64,000 nt of DNA, taken from contig MU129063.1 in the NCBI GenBank assembly GCA_014904985.1, positions 89,369-153,368 on the forward strand, given 5' to 3'. This DNA comes from Hydnum rufescens UP504 (lineage: Eukaryota > Basidiomycota > Agaricomycetes > Cantharellales > Hydnaceae). Each line of letters opens with the position of its first letter. Within the stretch, counting starts at the first letter, position 1. This document shows, piece by piece, positions 36,327 to 49,438 of this stretch. Made by a program: the position numbers and the translations under genes. Below the pieces are notes generated by a model. It saw nothing but the letters and a program-made list of their open reading frames with translations, did not search any database and had not been told where the DNA came from.

Positions 36327-36829
36327 TTGTTTAAGACAGTACTAGTGGATCGAAAGCACCTGGGGTGCGTTTGACACAGAGCCTCAAGGCAAATATTTAA
36401 CACTTACTGTATTACGGAAATATCCTCATGTCTATCCAAATCATGAGAAGCAGGGAAGTACATATTCCCACATACGAGTCAACCCGTGGGGTCAGGAAAT
36501 CGGCAGATGTCCGGCGCGTCCCAAAAGCCATGAAGGAAGTTTAGCGGCCGTCATATCACAACGGGCTGTGCTGCGCCACTGACACTGCCCCGTTCATCAT
36601 AGACACGAAGCTTCCCTACAAATGAAGGTACTCATAACAGACGCGTATCTGAAATTCTTTATGGTCGGTGCGAACGAGTCTAGCATACCGGGAGTGCACT
36701 GAGGGTTCTCATTTCCTTGATTCAAATCATTTCCATATCAGCGAGACTAGTCTACAGCAGAAAGCCCAACCAACGGTTCACTTCCAACGGATGGGGCACA
36801 GGTACTACAACATTTCATGACAAATCGAA
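36327..36829. other. Intergenic stretch
   Basis: No gene seen. Positions 36370-36640 resemble array spacer sequence around 31880-32060 (CATGAGAAGCAGGGAAG). Confidence 0.35.
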
Positions 36830-38425
36830 TTAGTATCCCAACAATGCTTCAATGCAGAGTCATTCTTAGCGAATTCCTCGAATGTTTGGGCCTTGGGATG
36901 CTGCTCGCGGGATTTCTGATAATCCTGGATGAAGAGACTGCAGCCAGTGAGTCAGCCAGTGAAAACCTTGGCGACGATATTTTTGGAGACTAACTCATCA
37001 TAGAAGGCTCTCATGCTAGCAGGAGCGGGGGCAACCAGATTAGTAAATCGTTATGCGGACTGAGGGAGGAGACAAATAACACGAACTTCAGCCATAGCTC
37101 GTGTCCAATAACGTCGATAAATCCCTTGGATTCGAAAGTCTCTACCGAGACCTCGTTCAGTTTGACTTTCTTGCCCGAGACGCGGCTAAGCACCGCAGCA
37201 AACTGAATGGGGGTGATGTTTTCGCCGTAAGCATTAAACGTCTTTCCTGATAGATTTAACCCAACAAATACGGGGTCAAGTCATGTCAGATGGCGAGTAG
37301 GAATGGAACACACCAGTGGGCTCGGATTTCAGCGCCGCTAGAACCTGACAAATGAGTTTCCTGCGTTAAGAATGGCCGAAACTACGTATATATCCACGGC
37401 GTACCCAAGATCCAGTGTCGTGGGCGTCAAACGACGGGATTTCAGCGGCGGGGGGGATGGGGAGCTGAAGCACAAACTCGTCGCCATCTTTACGAACCAT
37501 CTGCGTAAAGGTACCGTCAGTGGTGCTTAGCTCATCCTTACAGATTGCTCTGCCAGCCAGCACTTGCGTACCCCGTACGTCACCAGATTAGAATAGTAGA
37601 ACGACGTCAAGATCAAGCTGAACGGCACTTTCTTCGAGCGGAGATAACTATCCACTAGAGAGTTTCTTCAGCAAGACAGTCATTTGAAACATCCCTGCAT
37701 ATTCCTCGTACCAGTGACCTTGCTCTATGATTATTACACCGGCGGTCAATAGGGAAGAGGTTCTCAAAGAGTATGTATCACACCTCAAAATGGTACACTG
37801 TGTATGGGTCAATGTGAGGCAGGGTGCTGTGACATGTCCGAGGTAAGTAGGATAGGTGACAATTAATGAAGCGATACACAAACCTCCATATGAAATGCTG
37901 GATGCCTTCGGCTTCCGCAGCATCAACAAGGTTACGGCCATGTTGCTCCTCGTGGGCCTGGGTATCCGCCTGGTTTCCCTTGTGCGTCGTGAATAGACTC
38001 CAGACTGTGGAGAGTGGGGAGCTCTAAGTCTAGGAATACCCTGTAGCTGGGTGTGGCTTACAATCTACGATTGGTACGATCAGTCTATCATACATCTAGA
38101 GGTGACGAAATCTCGGGTGCGGACGTACCAGTGACACCAAAAACGCCCCATGCGCCCTTGAAAGCCTTCTTCAAGGATTCAACATCTTCCCAGTCTGCAG
38201 CGACAACCTCAGCCCCGAGCGCCTTGAGCTCTGCAGCAGATATAAGATCCGAGTTCGGAGGGAACAACTGTGGCGAGTACTGACCTTGGGCTTTCTTGCT
38301 GTCCACATTTCGGGTGATAGCTCGAACAGCAAAGGTTCCATCGCCAATAGAATCTTCGCAACGCTGCCACCTTGAACGCCAGTGCTTCCAGTAACGGCGA
38401 CAATCTTCTTCTGAGTTGAGGACAT
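36830..38425 (-). pseudogene. NmrA-like gene copy C (frameshift in exon 1)
   Basis: Full-length copy of the family described at 44993: start [20 protein letters not shown] at 38425, microexon at 37712-37724, and last codons ending in TAA at 36830. Exon 1 lacks one base after VAKILLA, so NVDSKKAQ is out of frame. The intron-exon layout is otherwise preserved. A TATA box lies at 38498-38504 on the minus strand. Confidence 0.75.
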
Positions 38426-39339
38426 TATGAGTTGGGTTGAGTAACTTGAGTTGGTTGAGTTGGGTGAGTTGGGATGAGTCGATGCTGATCAGACATCTTT
38501 TATAGGCGAGGGAAATGAATTCCATATTCCCAATGATGACGTAGTATTTTGTCAGACTCGATTATAAGCAAGGGCATTAAGAATCCAAAACCTTTGAGTA
38601 AGGCTGACACCTCAAATGGGTGCCAAATGATATTTTCGTGTTCCTTCTCCATAATGCCCAGGAATACGTGGGGCCGCCAGAGGAATTAGTGAGTCAGGTA
38701 ACTCTTTCTCGGGATGTACCGAGGGCGTTAACTACACTATCTTCGATTGTTGCGCAAACCTCTCAGTGGTTTCTTCAATATGGATCGACGTGCACATATG
38801 TATATTGTTAATTTCGATCTGACCAGACTACGGAGTTATCATTCGGCGGCGCGTCCTACAGCCACGCGATTAGTCATTCCTGCGTACGTGTTCGATTATA
38901 ACATTATGACTCATGATTTTACCCTGGAAGGTTCTCTTCTTCAGCTGGTACTTCTGCAAGGGTTTTGTGATAGTGTAAAGTCCAAAAACTCCCAATCAAC
39001 GATCTTTTTGGACGGGGTGTTTCTGAGTTCTGACGTTTCTGGTGAGAGAGAGGAAGTTGCTCAAGTGGGTTTGAAGCAGTCCCCGGTAACAAACATGGGG
39101 TTCATTTTGGGCAAGGGCTCCTGCGTCGGCACGGGCCCGAGATTGGGACGCGGGGCCGGTGGAGGTCCACCCAGCCGCTCTCCACGAGAGCGTTGTTATT
39201 TACTGGATCTTCCAAGTTCCAAGCACTTTGGATTGTTCTGCGAATCCAATGCGAATCCCTCGGTGGTGCTTCGTTGCGGTGTACATTGGTCTTGGGATCA
39301 TCCTACTGGCCCAGGCTCCTCAATTTGAAAGACACCATT
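38426..39339. other. Flank of NmrA copy C and start of duplicated block
   Basis: Leader repeats of the CAACTCA type and the TATA box of copy C are at 38426-38504. From 38735 the sequence is the second copy of the block at 34327-35774. No gene is supported; the 193-codon plus frame 38747-39328 is broken in the sister copy. Confidence 0.45.
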
Positions 39340-39610
39340 ACTTGAATACGAGCGCCACGAAAACGCCCATGCGTCCTTGAAAGCCTTCTTCAGGGATTCA
39401 ACATCGTCCCAGTCTGCACCAACAACCTCTGCCCCAAGAGCCTTGAGCTCTACGGCAGGTATAAGACCCGAGTTAGGAGGGAACAACCTTGAGTTCCGCA
39501 TTCCGGGTGAGGGCTCGAACGGCAAAGGTCCCATCGGCCTTCGCAACGCCGCCAGCTTGAATACCAGTGCTTCCAGTAACAGTAGCAATCTTCCTCTGGG
39601 TTGGGGACAT
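39340..39610 (-). pseudogene. NmrA-like fragment (exons 1-2), second copy
   Basis: Start at 39610 with MSPTQRKIATVTGSTGIQAG. Exon 2 has [20 protein letters not shown], then KAFKDAWA, and the gene breaks off. As in 34950-35209 the codons for KILL are lost in exon 1, so both fragments descend from one truncated ancestor. Confidence 0.7.
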
Positions 39611-40175
39611 TGTGAGTTCAAGGTGAGTTGGACATCCTTTATAGGTGAAGCAGGAGCATTCAAGGAAATGTTGTGCATCCTCCAAGGTCCCCAATGGCAG
39701 AATTGATTTTTGTTGAAGTCTGACACTCTGACAACAGGGGCATTCAAAACTTGGGAAGGTCAGGCCCTCGATTGATCCGCCGGACCCAAGATCTCAATCC
39801 GCGTCCTCGCAATGATGGGGATAGTAATTGTAATTGTCTTGAAGAAACATAGTCCAGTATACTTAGCCATATAAGTCTGCCATGCCTGGTACTGAAAAGA
39901 AAGAGGATCTATGTGCCACCCCTTAGGGCTGAAATCCGTGAGCGGAAGAACCTAGGTTCGCCGTGTTTTTTGGTCCAAAATCCGTGAGCTGGACCTGCAG
40001 TATGTTTCGACAAAATTTGGTCCAAAAATCTGCGAGTCACGCTCAAAGAGCCTAGAGCCCCCGGGGGTCCGTACTGCCACGCATTTTCGGATATTTGGGA
40101 GGGTGGCTTCATGGTAATGTGAGGTATGGCGCGGCAATGTCCGCTGAAGTGGTCACGAGTCTAAAGACACCATCC
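39611..40175. promoter_or_regulatory. Region upstream of DPH5
   Basis: Contains the 5' flank of the NmrA fragment and the sequence TGGCGCGGCAATGTCCGC just before the DPH5 start, found also before the DPH5 pseudogene (33669). No TATA box is evident for DPH5. Confidence 0.35.
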
Positions 40176-41239
40176 ATGTTCTACCTCATCGGTTTGGGTT
40201 TGTTCGACGAGAAAGATATCACCATACGAGGACTAGAGGTACATGGTCTGCCGCACCTTCTCGGCCTTCGATCGTCATAATGTCTTCCAGATCGTGAAAA
40301 ATGCAACTCGGGTATACTTAGAATCCTACACCAGCATACTGATGGTTGATAAGGAAAGACTGGTGGGTTGCAGGGTTTGAAAAATCCCCCTCCTCCTCCC
40401 AGATCCTGGAAGATTCTCGCTTTCTCAGGAAGCCTTTTACGGCCGAGAAGTCATCCTCGCTGATAGAGACATGGTTGAGACTGCTTCTGACGAGATCCTG
40501 TCCCATGCGTCCACATCAGATGTCGCACTCCTTGTCGTGGGCGACCCTTTCGGAGCCACAACTCACCACGATATCTTGCTTCGGGCTCGTGCTCTCAATA
40601 TTCCAACTGACGTCGTTCACAATGCATCGATCATGAACGCTATTGGTGCCTGTGGATTACAGCTATATAGCTTTGGACAAGCAGTTTCTATTCCATTTTG
40701 GACGGATACTTGGAAGCCCGACAGTTGGTTGGGACGGATACAAGAAAATGTGGGGCTCGGTCTTCATACGCTCGTACTTCTTGATATCAAGGTGAAAGAG
40801 CAGAGCGAGGAAGACCTAGCGAGGTACATCCCCTTTTGGTGTGGCGAATATGGGCCTCTTTTCATGTATTCCCTAACAGGGGCCGAAAAATATTCCAACC
40901 TCCACGATACATGACGCCTGCCGTCGCTCTATCCCAAATCCTTTCGGCCTTGGCTCACCGGATGTGGACCTCTCTCCCAAGTCGACTCTTTCCCCGACAC
41001 ACACGCTGGCTCTGGCTCTTTCCCGGGTTGGTACCCCGACCCAGTCTATCCGAGCAGGCACCCTGGCTCAACTCGCTACGTTACCCGAGGATGCCTTTGG
41101 GCCTCCTTTGCATTCTCTCGTTATTGTGGGTAGTCGAGTACATCCTATGGAGATAGAGTTTACTAGCAAATGGGCCATAGACGGGGATTGGCTGCGTGTT
41201 GCCCGGGATGTCTATGCCGTTGAAATCGAGAGTGAATAA
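40176..41239 (+). CDS. DPH5: Diphthine synthase DPH5 (one apparent frameshift)
   Basis: DPH5 is the AdoMet-dependent methyltransferase of diphthamide synthesis. It methylates the modified histidine of elongation factor 2 in the cytosol. Exons: 40176-40238, 40291-40362, 40429-40823 and 40880-41239. Motifs in order: [16 protein letters not shown] (N-terminal beta strand and loop), [15 protein letters not shown] (AdoMet-binding GDP motif), [33 protein letters not shown] and LHSLVIVG. The total of 890 nt is one short of 297 codons: the frame changes near 40962 between LSALAHRM and DLSPKSTL. Either a base was lost in the genome or in the read. DPH5 is normally single-copy, so a sequencing error is plausible. 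Confidence 0.85.
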
Positions 41240-41409
41240 TTATTTAATTACACTACTAGTGGATCGATAGTGCCTGAGGAGCCATTCAAGTAGACACCGG
41301 CGGCTGTGCTGCGCCACTGACACTGCTCCGTTCATCCTGTGAACGAGGCTTCTGTGAAGGTATGGGTGAGTTGATTCTTTATAAAGAACGAGTTGGAATT
41401 CATACATAA

Positions 41410-42036
41410 TCACAATCCAGCACACATAGCCTTTACATGAGCCATCAGCTCGCGAATTCGTTGTGCTCCTGTCGGATCCATGATGCCGAGATCCCAGCGG
41501 TTGGCTTTGTCGTTGACTCTCTGTGGATCCTCCGAGTCACCAATGCGCTCGGGGTGGAGACTGGAGAGCTCCGGTCTGCTTGTCATAAGTGTAGACACAA
41601 AGACGAGTCCCCAGAGCCCTGACGCCGTAGAGCGTTGGGATTGTAAGTTTATCCACGAGGATATCGAACTGCTCTCTCATCTGTTTATCGGCTGCCGCAC
41701 GATCAGATATAAACTGGATATGACCGGCAGGCTTAATCTCAATGAAGAAAACGGGATGTTTGTGGCGCTGCACGATGAAGATTGTGGTAGAATCGGACTG
41801 AGGATACGTGGGGCGCTTGTACTGGGGAATGATCATGGAATGCTCAGGTCCAGGGAACTGGTCGAGGAGGAGACCATTATAAGGACCATAGTATTCGGTT
41901 TCATCGACCTCACCCAGTGGCGTAACGGCGCCAAATTGCTCAACGATGTGTTCTGGCCAACCTGCCATAACTTGACCTGCATAACAAAGCGCCAAGCATC
42001 GGATGCTTCAATATTAGTAAGGATCGCCATACCCAT
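41410..42036 (-). pseudogene. Conserved hypothetical protein with IEIKP motif, probably frameshifted
   Basis: Begins near 42036 (MAILTNIEASDAWRFV). After a shift near 41990 it continues as WPEHIVEQFGAVTPLGEVDE, then YYGPYNGLL and TTIFIVQRHKHPVFFIEIKP. DKLTIPTLYGVRALGTRLCV follows. A second shift near 41590 leads to ANRWDLGIMDPTGAQRI and a stop at 41410. Proteins of this type are, as far as I recall, common and uncharacterised in Agaricomycetes. The E-x-K in IEIKP recalls a PD-(D/E)XK nuclease core, which is weak evidence. The gene converges on DPH5. Short introns might explain one of the two shifts. Confidence 0.5.
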
Positions 42037-42428
42037 CTGGAATTACTTTTGAAAGTGAAATTGAGCGTTGTAGAATTCGTGCGTCCACCAGCTAGCCAAC
42101 ACGACAATTCGGAACGAACCGCCTGTGGGCTCAACCATCGACGATGAAACAGAGGCTATGCTGCCGCCAGCACTTACTCCTGAGAACTCCTTCGCCAGTG
42201 TTTGTAGTGGACAAAATTACAGTACTCGTAGCAGGCATGTTTCTCAACTTCTTTGCAGCCCCCGTCAATTAGTCAAGTGTAGTGCATCCGCCTGTAGCTG
42301 CGCGTTCTCATATCCTTGATTCAGGTCATTTCTGATCAACAACCAGAAGTGAATTGAACGCATGGCCAATGGCTCATTTCCAAAGCATACAAGTACAGTA
42401 CAAACACACTATTTCACCAGTAATCGAA
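42037..42428. other. Intergenic stretch
   Basis: No gene seen. It is the upstream flank of the IEIKP gene and the 3' flank of NmrA copy E. Confidence 0.4.
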
Positions 42429-44009
42429 TCAGTATCCCACCAAGGTCTTCAATGCAGCGTCAGTCTTAGCGAATTCCTCGAACGTTTGGGCCTTCGGGTG
42501 CTGCTCGCGAGATTTCTTATAATCCTGGACGAAGAGACTGCCAGCAGAGAGTCAGCCGCTGAGCACCTTGGTCACGATGTTTTTGGAGAACTCACTTATC
42601 GTTGAAGGCCTTCATACTAGCGAGAGGCAAGCAGATTAGTAAACCGCCATATGCACCACGTGGGAGGCAAGTAATACGAACTTGAGCCACAGCTCTTGTC
42701 CTAGATTGTCGATAAATTCCTTGGATTTGAAAGTCTCCAACGAGACCTCTTTCACTTTTATTTCCTTTCCCGAGACACGGCTAAGCACCGCAGCGTATTG
42801 AATCGGGGAGAGGCTTTGGCCGAAAGCATTGAACGTCTTTCCTGATAGATTTAAACCAAAAAATACGAGCTCAGTTTATATATCTATGATGGTAAATTGG
42901 AATGGAGCGCACCGCTGGGCTCGGATTTCAGGGCCGCCAGAACCTGAGAATGGGTTTCCTTTGTTAGCAATTGCTGAAGCAGTGCATATATCCGCAACGT
43001 ACCCAGGATCCAGTGTCATGGGAATCAAACGACGGGATTTGAGTCGAAGCGGGGAGCGGGATCTGAAGCACGAGCTCGTCGCCGTCCTTACGAAGGAACT
43101 GCGTAGAAGTATGGTCAGCGGCACTCTGGATACGCGTACAGATTTCTCAGGCCTTCCATACCCCATAACCCGTCAAGTTAGAATAGTAGAACGAGGTCAA
43201 GATCAAGCTGAACGGCACTTTCTTCGTACGAAGATAATCGTCCACTGAAGAATTTCTTCAGCAAGACAATCATTTGAAGCATCTCTGTATATCCCTACCG
43301 TTGGCCTTGCTCTATACATGTTGCACCGGCGGTCAATGATAGAAGAGAACCAGGAGTTAGGCATCATACCTCAAAATGGTATACTTTGTGACCGTCAATG
43401 TGAGGCAAAGTACTGCGTATGTCGGAGGTCAGCAGGAGCGGTTACGATTAATGGGCGGTGGGCCAACCTCCACACGAAATGCTGGATGCCTTCGGCTTCC
43501 GCAGCATCAACAAGGTTACGGCCATGTTGTTCTTCGTGGGCTTGGGTGTCTGCCTGGTTTCCGTGGTGCGTCTCGAATAGATTCCAGACTGTAGAGAGTG
43601 AGGGGCTCTTGAGTCCACCAATCCCCCACAGATAGATATGGCTTACAATCTAGGATTCATGCGATCAGTCTATGTTGCGTCTGGAGGTGACAAGATCTCG
43701 ATGCGGACATACCAGTGATACCGAAAACGCCCCATGCGCCCTTGAAAGCCTTCTTCAAGGATTCAACATCTTCCCAGTCTGCAGCGACAACATCGGCCCG
43801 AGGGCCTTGAGCTCTGCAGCAGGTATAAGATCGGAGCTCGAACGGAACAACTGCAACGGGTACTGACCCTGGGCTTTCTTGCTATCCACATTTCGGGTGA
43901 TGGCTCGAACGGCGAAAGTCCCATCGGCCAATAGAATCTTCGCAACGCCACCGCCTTGAATGCCAGTGCTTCCAGTAACAGCAACGATCTTCTTCTGAGT
44001 TGAGGACAT
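42429..44009 (-). pseudogene. NmrA-like gene copy E (frameshift in exon 2)
   Basis: Start 44009, stop 42429. Exon 1 is identical in length to the intact copies, with [20 protein letters not shown]. Exon 2 lacks one G in the run that encodes LGAEV (CTCGGGCCGATG against CTCGGGGCCGAGG), so AADWEDVE is out of frame. The microexon is at 43299-43311, and the remaining exons and splice sites are intact. It diverges from the gene at 44993, with 983 bases between the starts and inverted flanks in between. Confidence 0.75.
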
Positions 44010-46584
<2,575 letters not shown>

Positions 46585-46910
46585 TCCAGTTTCTCCGGAA
46601 ATATTGTCTTCTACCGCATGCTTGCGAAGTGAACCGTTGGTTGTCGCTTGTCGCTGTAGACTAGACTCAATGACATAGTAACGATTCGAACTAAGGAAAT
46701 GAGGACCCAAACGGGAGCACTCCTCGCTGTCCTGGCACAATTGACGGCCGTGAATATCAGAATGACCTCAGCTACTAAGAACAAGGTGTTCAGTGGCGCG
46801 TAGGCGGACTAGTGTGTTATATGTAATAACAAGGAGCTACACAGCGAGTCAATTCACTAATCACTAAGGGGAGACACGGGACTTCGCCTCAGTCGCGGAA
46901 CGGAGTAATT
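46585..46910. other. 3' flank of NmrA copy F
   Basis: No gene seen. CTCAGTCGCGGAACGG at 46888 has an imperfect direct copy (13 of 16 bases) at 48731, just outside the other end of the inverted-repeat element, and might be an old target duplication. Confidence 0.4.
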
Positions 46911-47225
46911 GACTTTGGGCAACATCCGGAATCAAATTAAATCAGATATTCAATGAAACCGGTTGGCTCAGCAGGTGTCACGTGTGTTGATCAAAAAATC
47001 GTAGATTTGCTTCCTCTGTTTGTTTGCTTACTTGATCCGAGTCCCGTGCACCCGTGACTAACGTCGACAATATCTCCGCAATGGGACGACGGTAATCCCG
47101 TCGTTGCAATTACAGCCCATCGCGGGCCCTGCGACCGGTACAACCGAAGAATAGGAAGACCGATACCGCTGGCGATACCGCCTAACAGGCAAGCAAACGA
47201 CCACATCAGCGGGTGTGGTCAAAAG

Positions 47226-47317
47226 GTGAGATACAACGGCCGCAAAGAGAGCAGCGAAAGCTGCTCTCTTTGCCCTACTTTGAATTTCTTTACTGACCAT
47301 CTTTTAATTCGTTCTAG
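47226..47317 (+). other. Hairpin intron unit 1
   Basis: Donor GTGAGA, a perfect palindrome at 47242-47273 (GCAAAGAGAGCAGC, loop GAAA, GCTGCTCTCTTTGC), branch-like TACTGAC at 47291 and acceptor TAG at 47317. 92 nt. Confidence 0.6.
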
Positions 47318-47523
47318 GTCATGCATGACATGGCATCGAGTGAAACCCCAAATGACGAGGCCTGATCGGCCAGGGCAGCGGCAAGATACAAACCAAGCCC
47401 ACGCAAAACGAAACCGAGCCAAACGAAACCCCGCCAAACGAAAATGGGAGAGGTGGCCACGCACCGTCCGAGTGGCCCCATGAACCACACACCCGCTGCG
47501 GCGGGCATGTGGTTCCATATAAG

Positions 47524-47608
47524 GTAAACGCACCCCCAACGGCGCAAAAAGAGTAGCAAATGCTGCTCTTTTTGCGCTGGTTTTAATTTGTTTAACTAAT
47601 ACATCTAG
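47524..47608 (+). other. Hairpin intron unit 2
   Basis: Donor GTAAAC, palindrome 47542-47577 (GCGCAAAAAGAG... with complement), branch-like TTAACTAAT and acceptor TAG. 85 nt. The preceding exon ends with a hairpin at 47484-47513 (ACCACA / CCCGC / TGCG loop / GCGGG / TGTGGT). Confidence 0.6.
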
Positions 47609-47766
47609 GAGACCACATGAAGACCGGTGAAACGAACCCCCCCCGAAATGATAACCCGCCTGCAACGCAGGACCCACGAGCGACAATGCGCCAAACGAAG
47701 ATACGAAGCGACACCAAACCGTATGAACCCCGCACCTACTATCGCGAGTGTGTGGGTCTGTACAAG

Positions 47767-47863
47767 GTAAGTAATTCACCCCCAATGGCGCAAAAAGAGC
47801 AGCCCTTGCTGCTCTTTTTGCGTTCATTTTAATTTTTAACTAACGCATTATTTATTATTGTAG
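47767..47863 (+). other. Hairpin intron unit 3
   Basis: Donor GTAAGT, palindrome 47789-47822, branch TTAACTAAC, T-rich tract, acceptor TAG. 97 nt. Confidence 0.6.
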
Positions 47864-48040
47864 GTTATCACCTCAACCACCCGCCAAACAAGCCCCTCCC
47901 CCGGCAAATGAGAGCCGCAAACGCGACCCGCCCAGACACATCCGCCAGATGAAACCCGGGAACGGGAACGCACGACGCAAGACCGCAGGGACCCCAGACG
48001 TGCCACACTCCCGCTTCGGCGGGTCTGTGGTAATTTTAAG

Positions 48041-48136
48041 GTAAGTATGGTCGCGCAAAAGGAGCAGCGTACGCTGCTCCTTTTTGCGCAGCTTGCCCCC
48101 CCCCCCCTTTTACTAGTGTATTATTTATTATCCTAG
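48041..48136 (+). other. Hairpin intron unit 4
   Basis: Donor GTAAGT, palindrome 48053-48089 with a centre GTAC, a 12-C run, TACTAG and acceptor TAG. 96 nt. The preceding exon ends with a hairpin at 48003-48030: CCACA / CCCGC / TTCG tetraloop / GCGGG / TGTGG. Confidence 0.6.
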
Positions 48137-48317
48137 GTTTTCATCTGAACCTACAACCCCCAATCAAGATCCGTGACCCCGCTGAACAAACACGCGAGAA
48201 TGGCAACCCACCCCCAAGCGAAACCCGCGAACGGCTGCAAGTTGAAGACACGGCACGAGACCACAGAAACCCCGGACAAACCCCATACTCACTGAAGCGG
48301 GTGTGGTAATTTTTGAG

Positions 48318-48416
48318 GTAGGTATTTGTTTATAAGTACGATCGCGCAAAAGGAGCAGCGTGCGCTGCTCCTTTTTGCGTGGTTTTCCTTTTTTACTAAC
48401 TTATTATTTATTATAG
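48318..48416 (+). other. Hairpin intron unit 5
   Basis: Donor GTAGGT, palindrome 48345-48379, consensus branch site TACTAAC at 48394 and acceptor TAG. 99 nt. The preceding exon end has a weaker version of the CCACA..TGTGG hairpin. Confidence 0.6.
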
Positions 48417-48797
48417 GTATTCTTCTGAACTCACAGCCCGCACCAACCCCCAACCAACCCCTCCTCTCCCGACCCAAAACCCACACGAACCGCCAACCGA
48501 AAATGTGCGACAGGTAGGGGAGGATATGTAGAATATTATGATTGTAATTTGATTGTAACTATAAATAAATAATTATAAACAAAACACACCACCCCAGAGG
48601 GTGACTTCGTGCTGTGAGCTTCAGAGATCCAGGAAATCCAAATTTATTCCTTGCGCTGAGGGGTGTTAGTTTACTCAACCAGTTTCACCGAATATCTGAT
48701 TTAATTTGATTCCGGATGTTGCCCAAAGTCCTCAACTGCGGAACGGGCAAGCGGAGAACCCCGGCTTGGCGGAAACTAATCCATGTTCACTGTTCAG

Positions 48798-48984
48798 TAG
48801 ACCACTTCACCCACAACGTCGTCCCGCTCGAGCTAAACAGCCTTACAATTAATGCCGGGTATGCGCACCTGGGGCTTTCCCCCCGCGAACCATCATCTCT
48901 TTGGCTCGTTCACTGGTGTGGCCCCGGAGGAATGGGTACGCCGCGGACCAGATGCCATAGCTAGCGTCTTGATCAAAGAGACTA
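48798..48984 (+). pseudogene. Bestrophin last-exon fragment, plus strand
   Basis: DHFTHNVVPLELNSLT, then GVAPEEWVRRGPDAIASVL and IKET match the last exon of the bestrophin gene at 58340-58570 (DHFTQNIIRLELNRLT, APEEWVRRGPDAITNVL). The frame changes once in between. The acceptor TTCAG is retained, but the rest of the gene is absent. An inverted partner lies at 50765-50877. Confidence 0.75.
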
Positions 48985-49438
48985 CTGAACGCAGTCTCTT
49001 TTTTATGTTTGCATCAGAAAGATACTGTAATCCGTTACAGTATGGCAATTCACTTCTCGGCGAATTGCAACGGTGAAAGAGCGCAAGGTCTGAACCTGTT
49101 CCTCGATTGTTTGCGAGCCTCTTGTGAAAGCGTTACCAGAAACCACCTGGAAATTTGGAGTCGTCGCATCGCTACTGCACTTGACTTCTGACTCCGGAGT
49201 GACTCGAGCCACTGCATTCAAGTTGAATCTAAGTTACCAAAACACTACAGTAATCGCATCAAATTCGTCTCTGCCTTCTGACAAGCAAGTCCCCTTGGGC
49301 CGAATCTCGCGAATCTCCAGTTCTTATGAAAAGCGTCCATTCCGATCACTCTTCCCAAAGTTCGTTCTTTGAAGGTGCTAGATTGATCGTGCTCCGGGAC
49401 TTGGCTCGGACATCCCTGAGGTCTCTCTCCAGGATTTC
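48985..49438. other. Stretch before FunK1 remnant
   Basis: Open frames 49003-49221 (minus) and 49124-49372 (plus) overlap and neither has a recognisable family. It may contain the decayed N-terminus of the FunK1-like gene. Confidence 0.35.

Larger units (their letters stand above)
46911..48730. mobile_element. TIR-flanked element carrying five hairpin introns
   Basis: Inverted repeats of 60 bp close the segment: 46911-46970 and 48671-48730, identical over the outer 41 bases (GACTTTGGGCAACATCCGGA at each end). Inside, five intron-like units follow one another on the plus strand with exons of 158-206 nt between them. Exons are C- and A-rich; none of the three frames stays open through successive exons, so the transcript is probably non-coding. 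After the last unit an AT-rich tract with AATAAATAAT (about 48565) could end the transcript. Similarity to introner elements (TIR elements that create introns) is suggestive, but tandem units inside one TIR pair are not what I know of that class. Confidence 0.6.

Noticed and set aside
47219..47827. A 202-codon open frame on the minus strand over the hairpin-intron element
   Set aside because: Its repeated AKRAA..LFAPLGV segments are just translations of the palindromes, and the plus strand carries the splice signals. The lack of stops follows from the C/A-rich composition.
47242..48379. CRISPR-like array (regular palindromic repeats with spacers)
   Set aside because: The repeats vary, the spacing (about 245-300 nt) is too long and irregular, and eukaryotic genes and splice signals surround them.
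47242..48379. Hairpins followed by TTTTT as Pol III or bacterial-type terminators
   Set aside because: The T-run is the complement of the A-run inside the stem and does not follow it, and each stem lies between a donor and a branch site.
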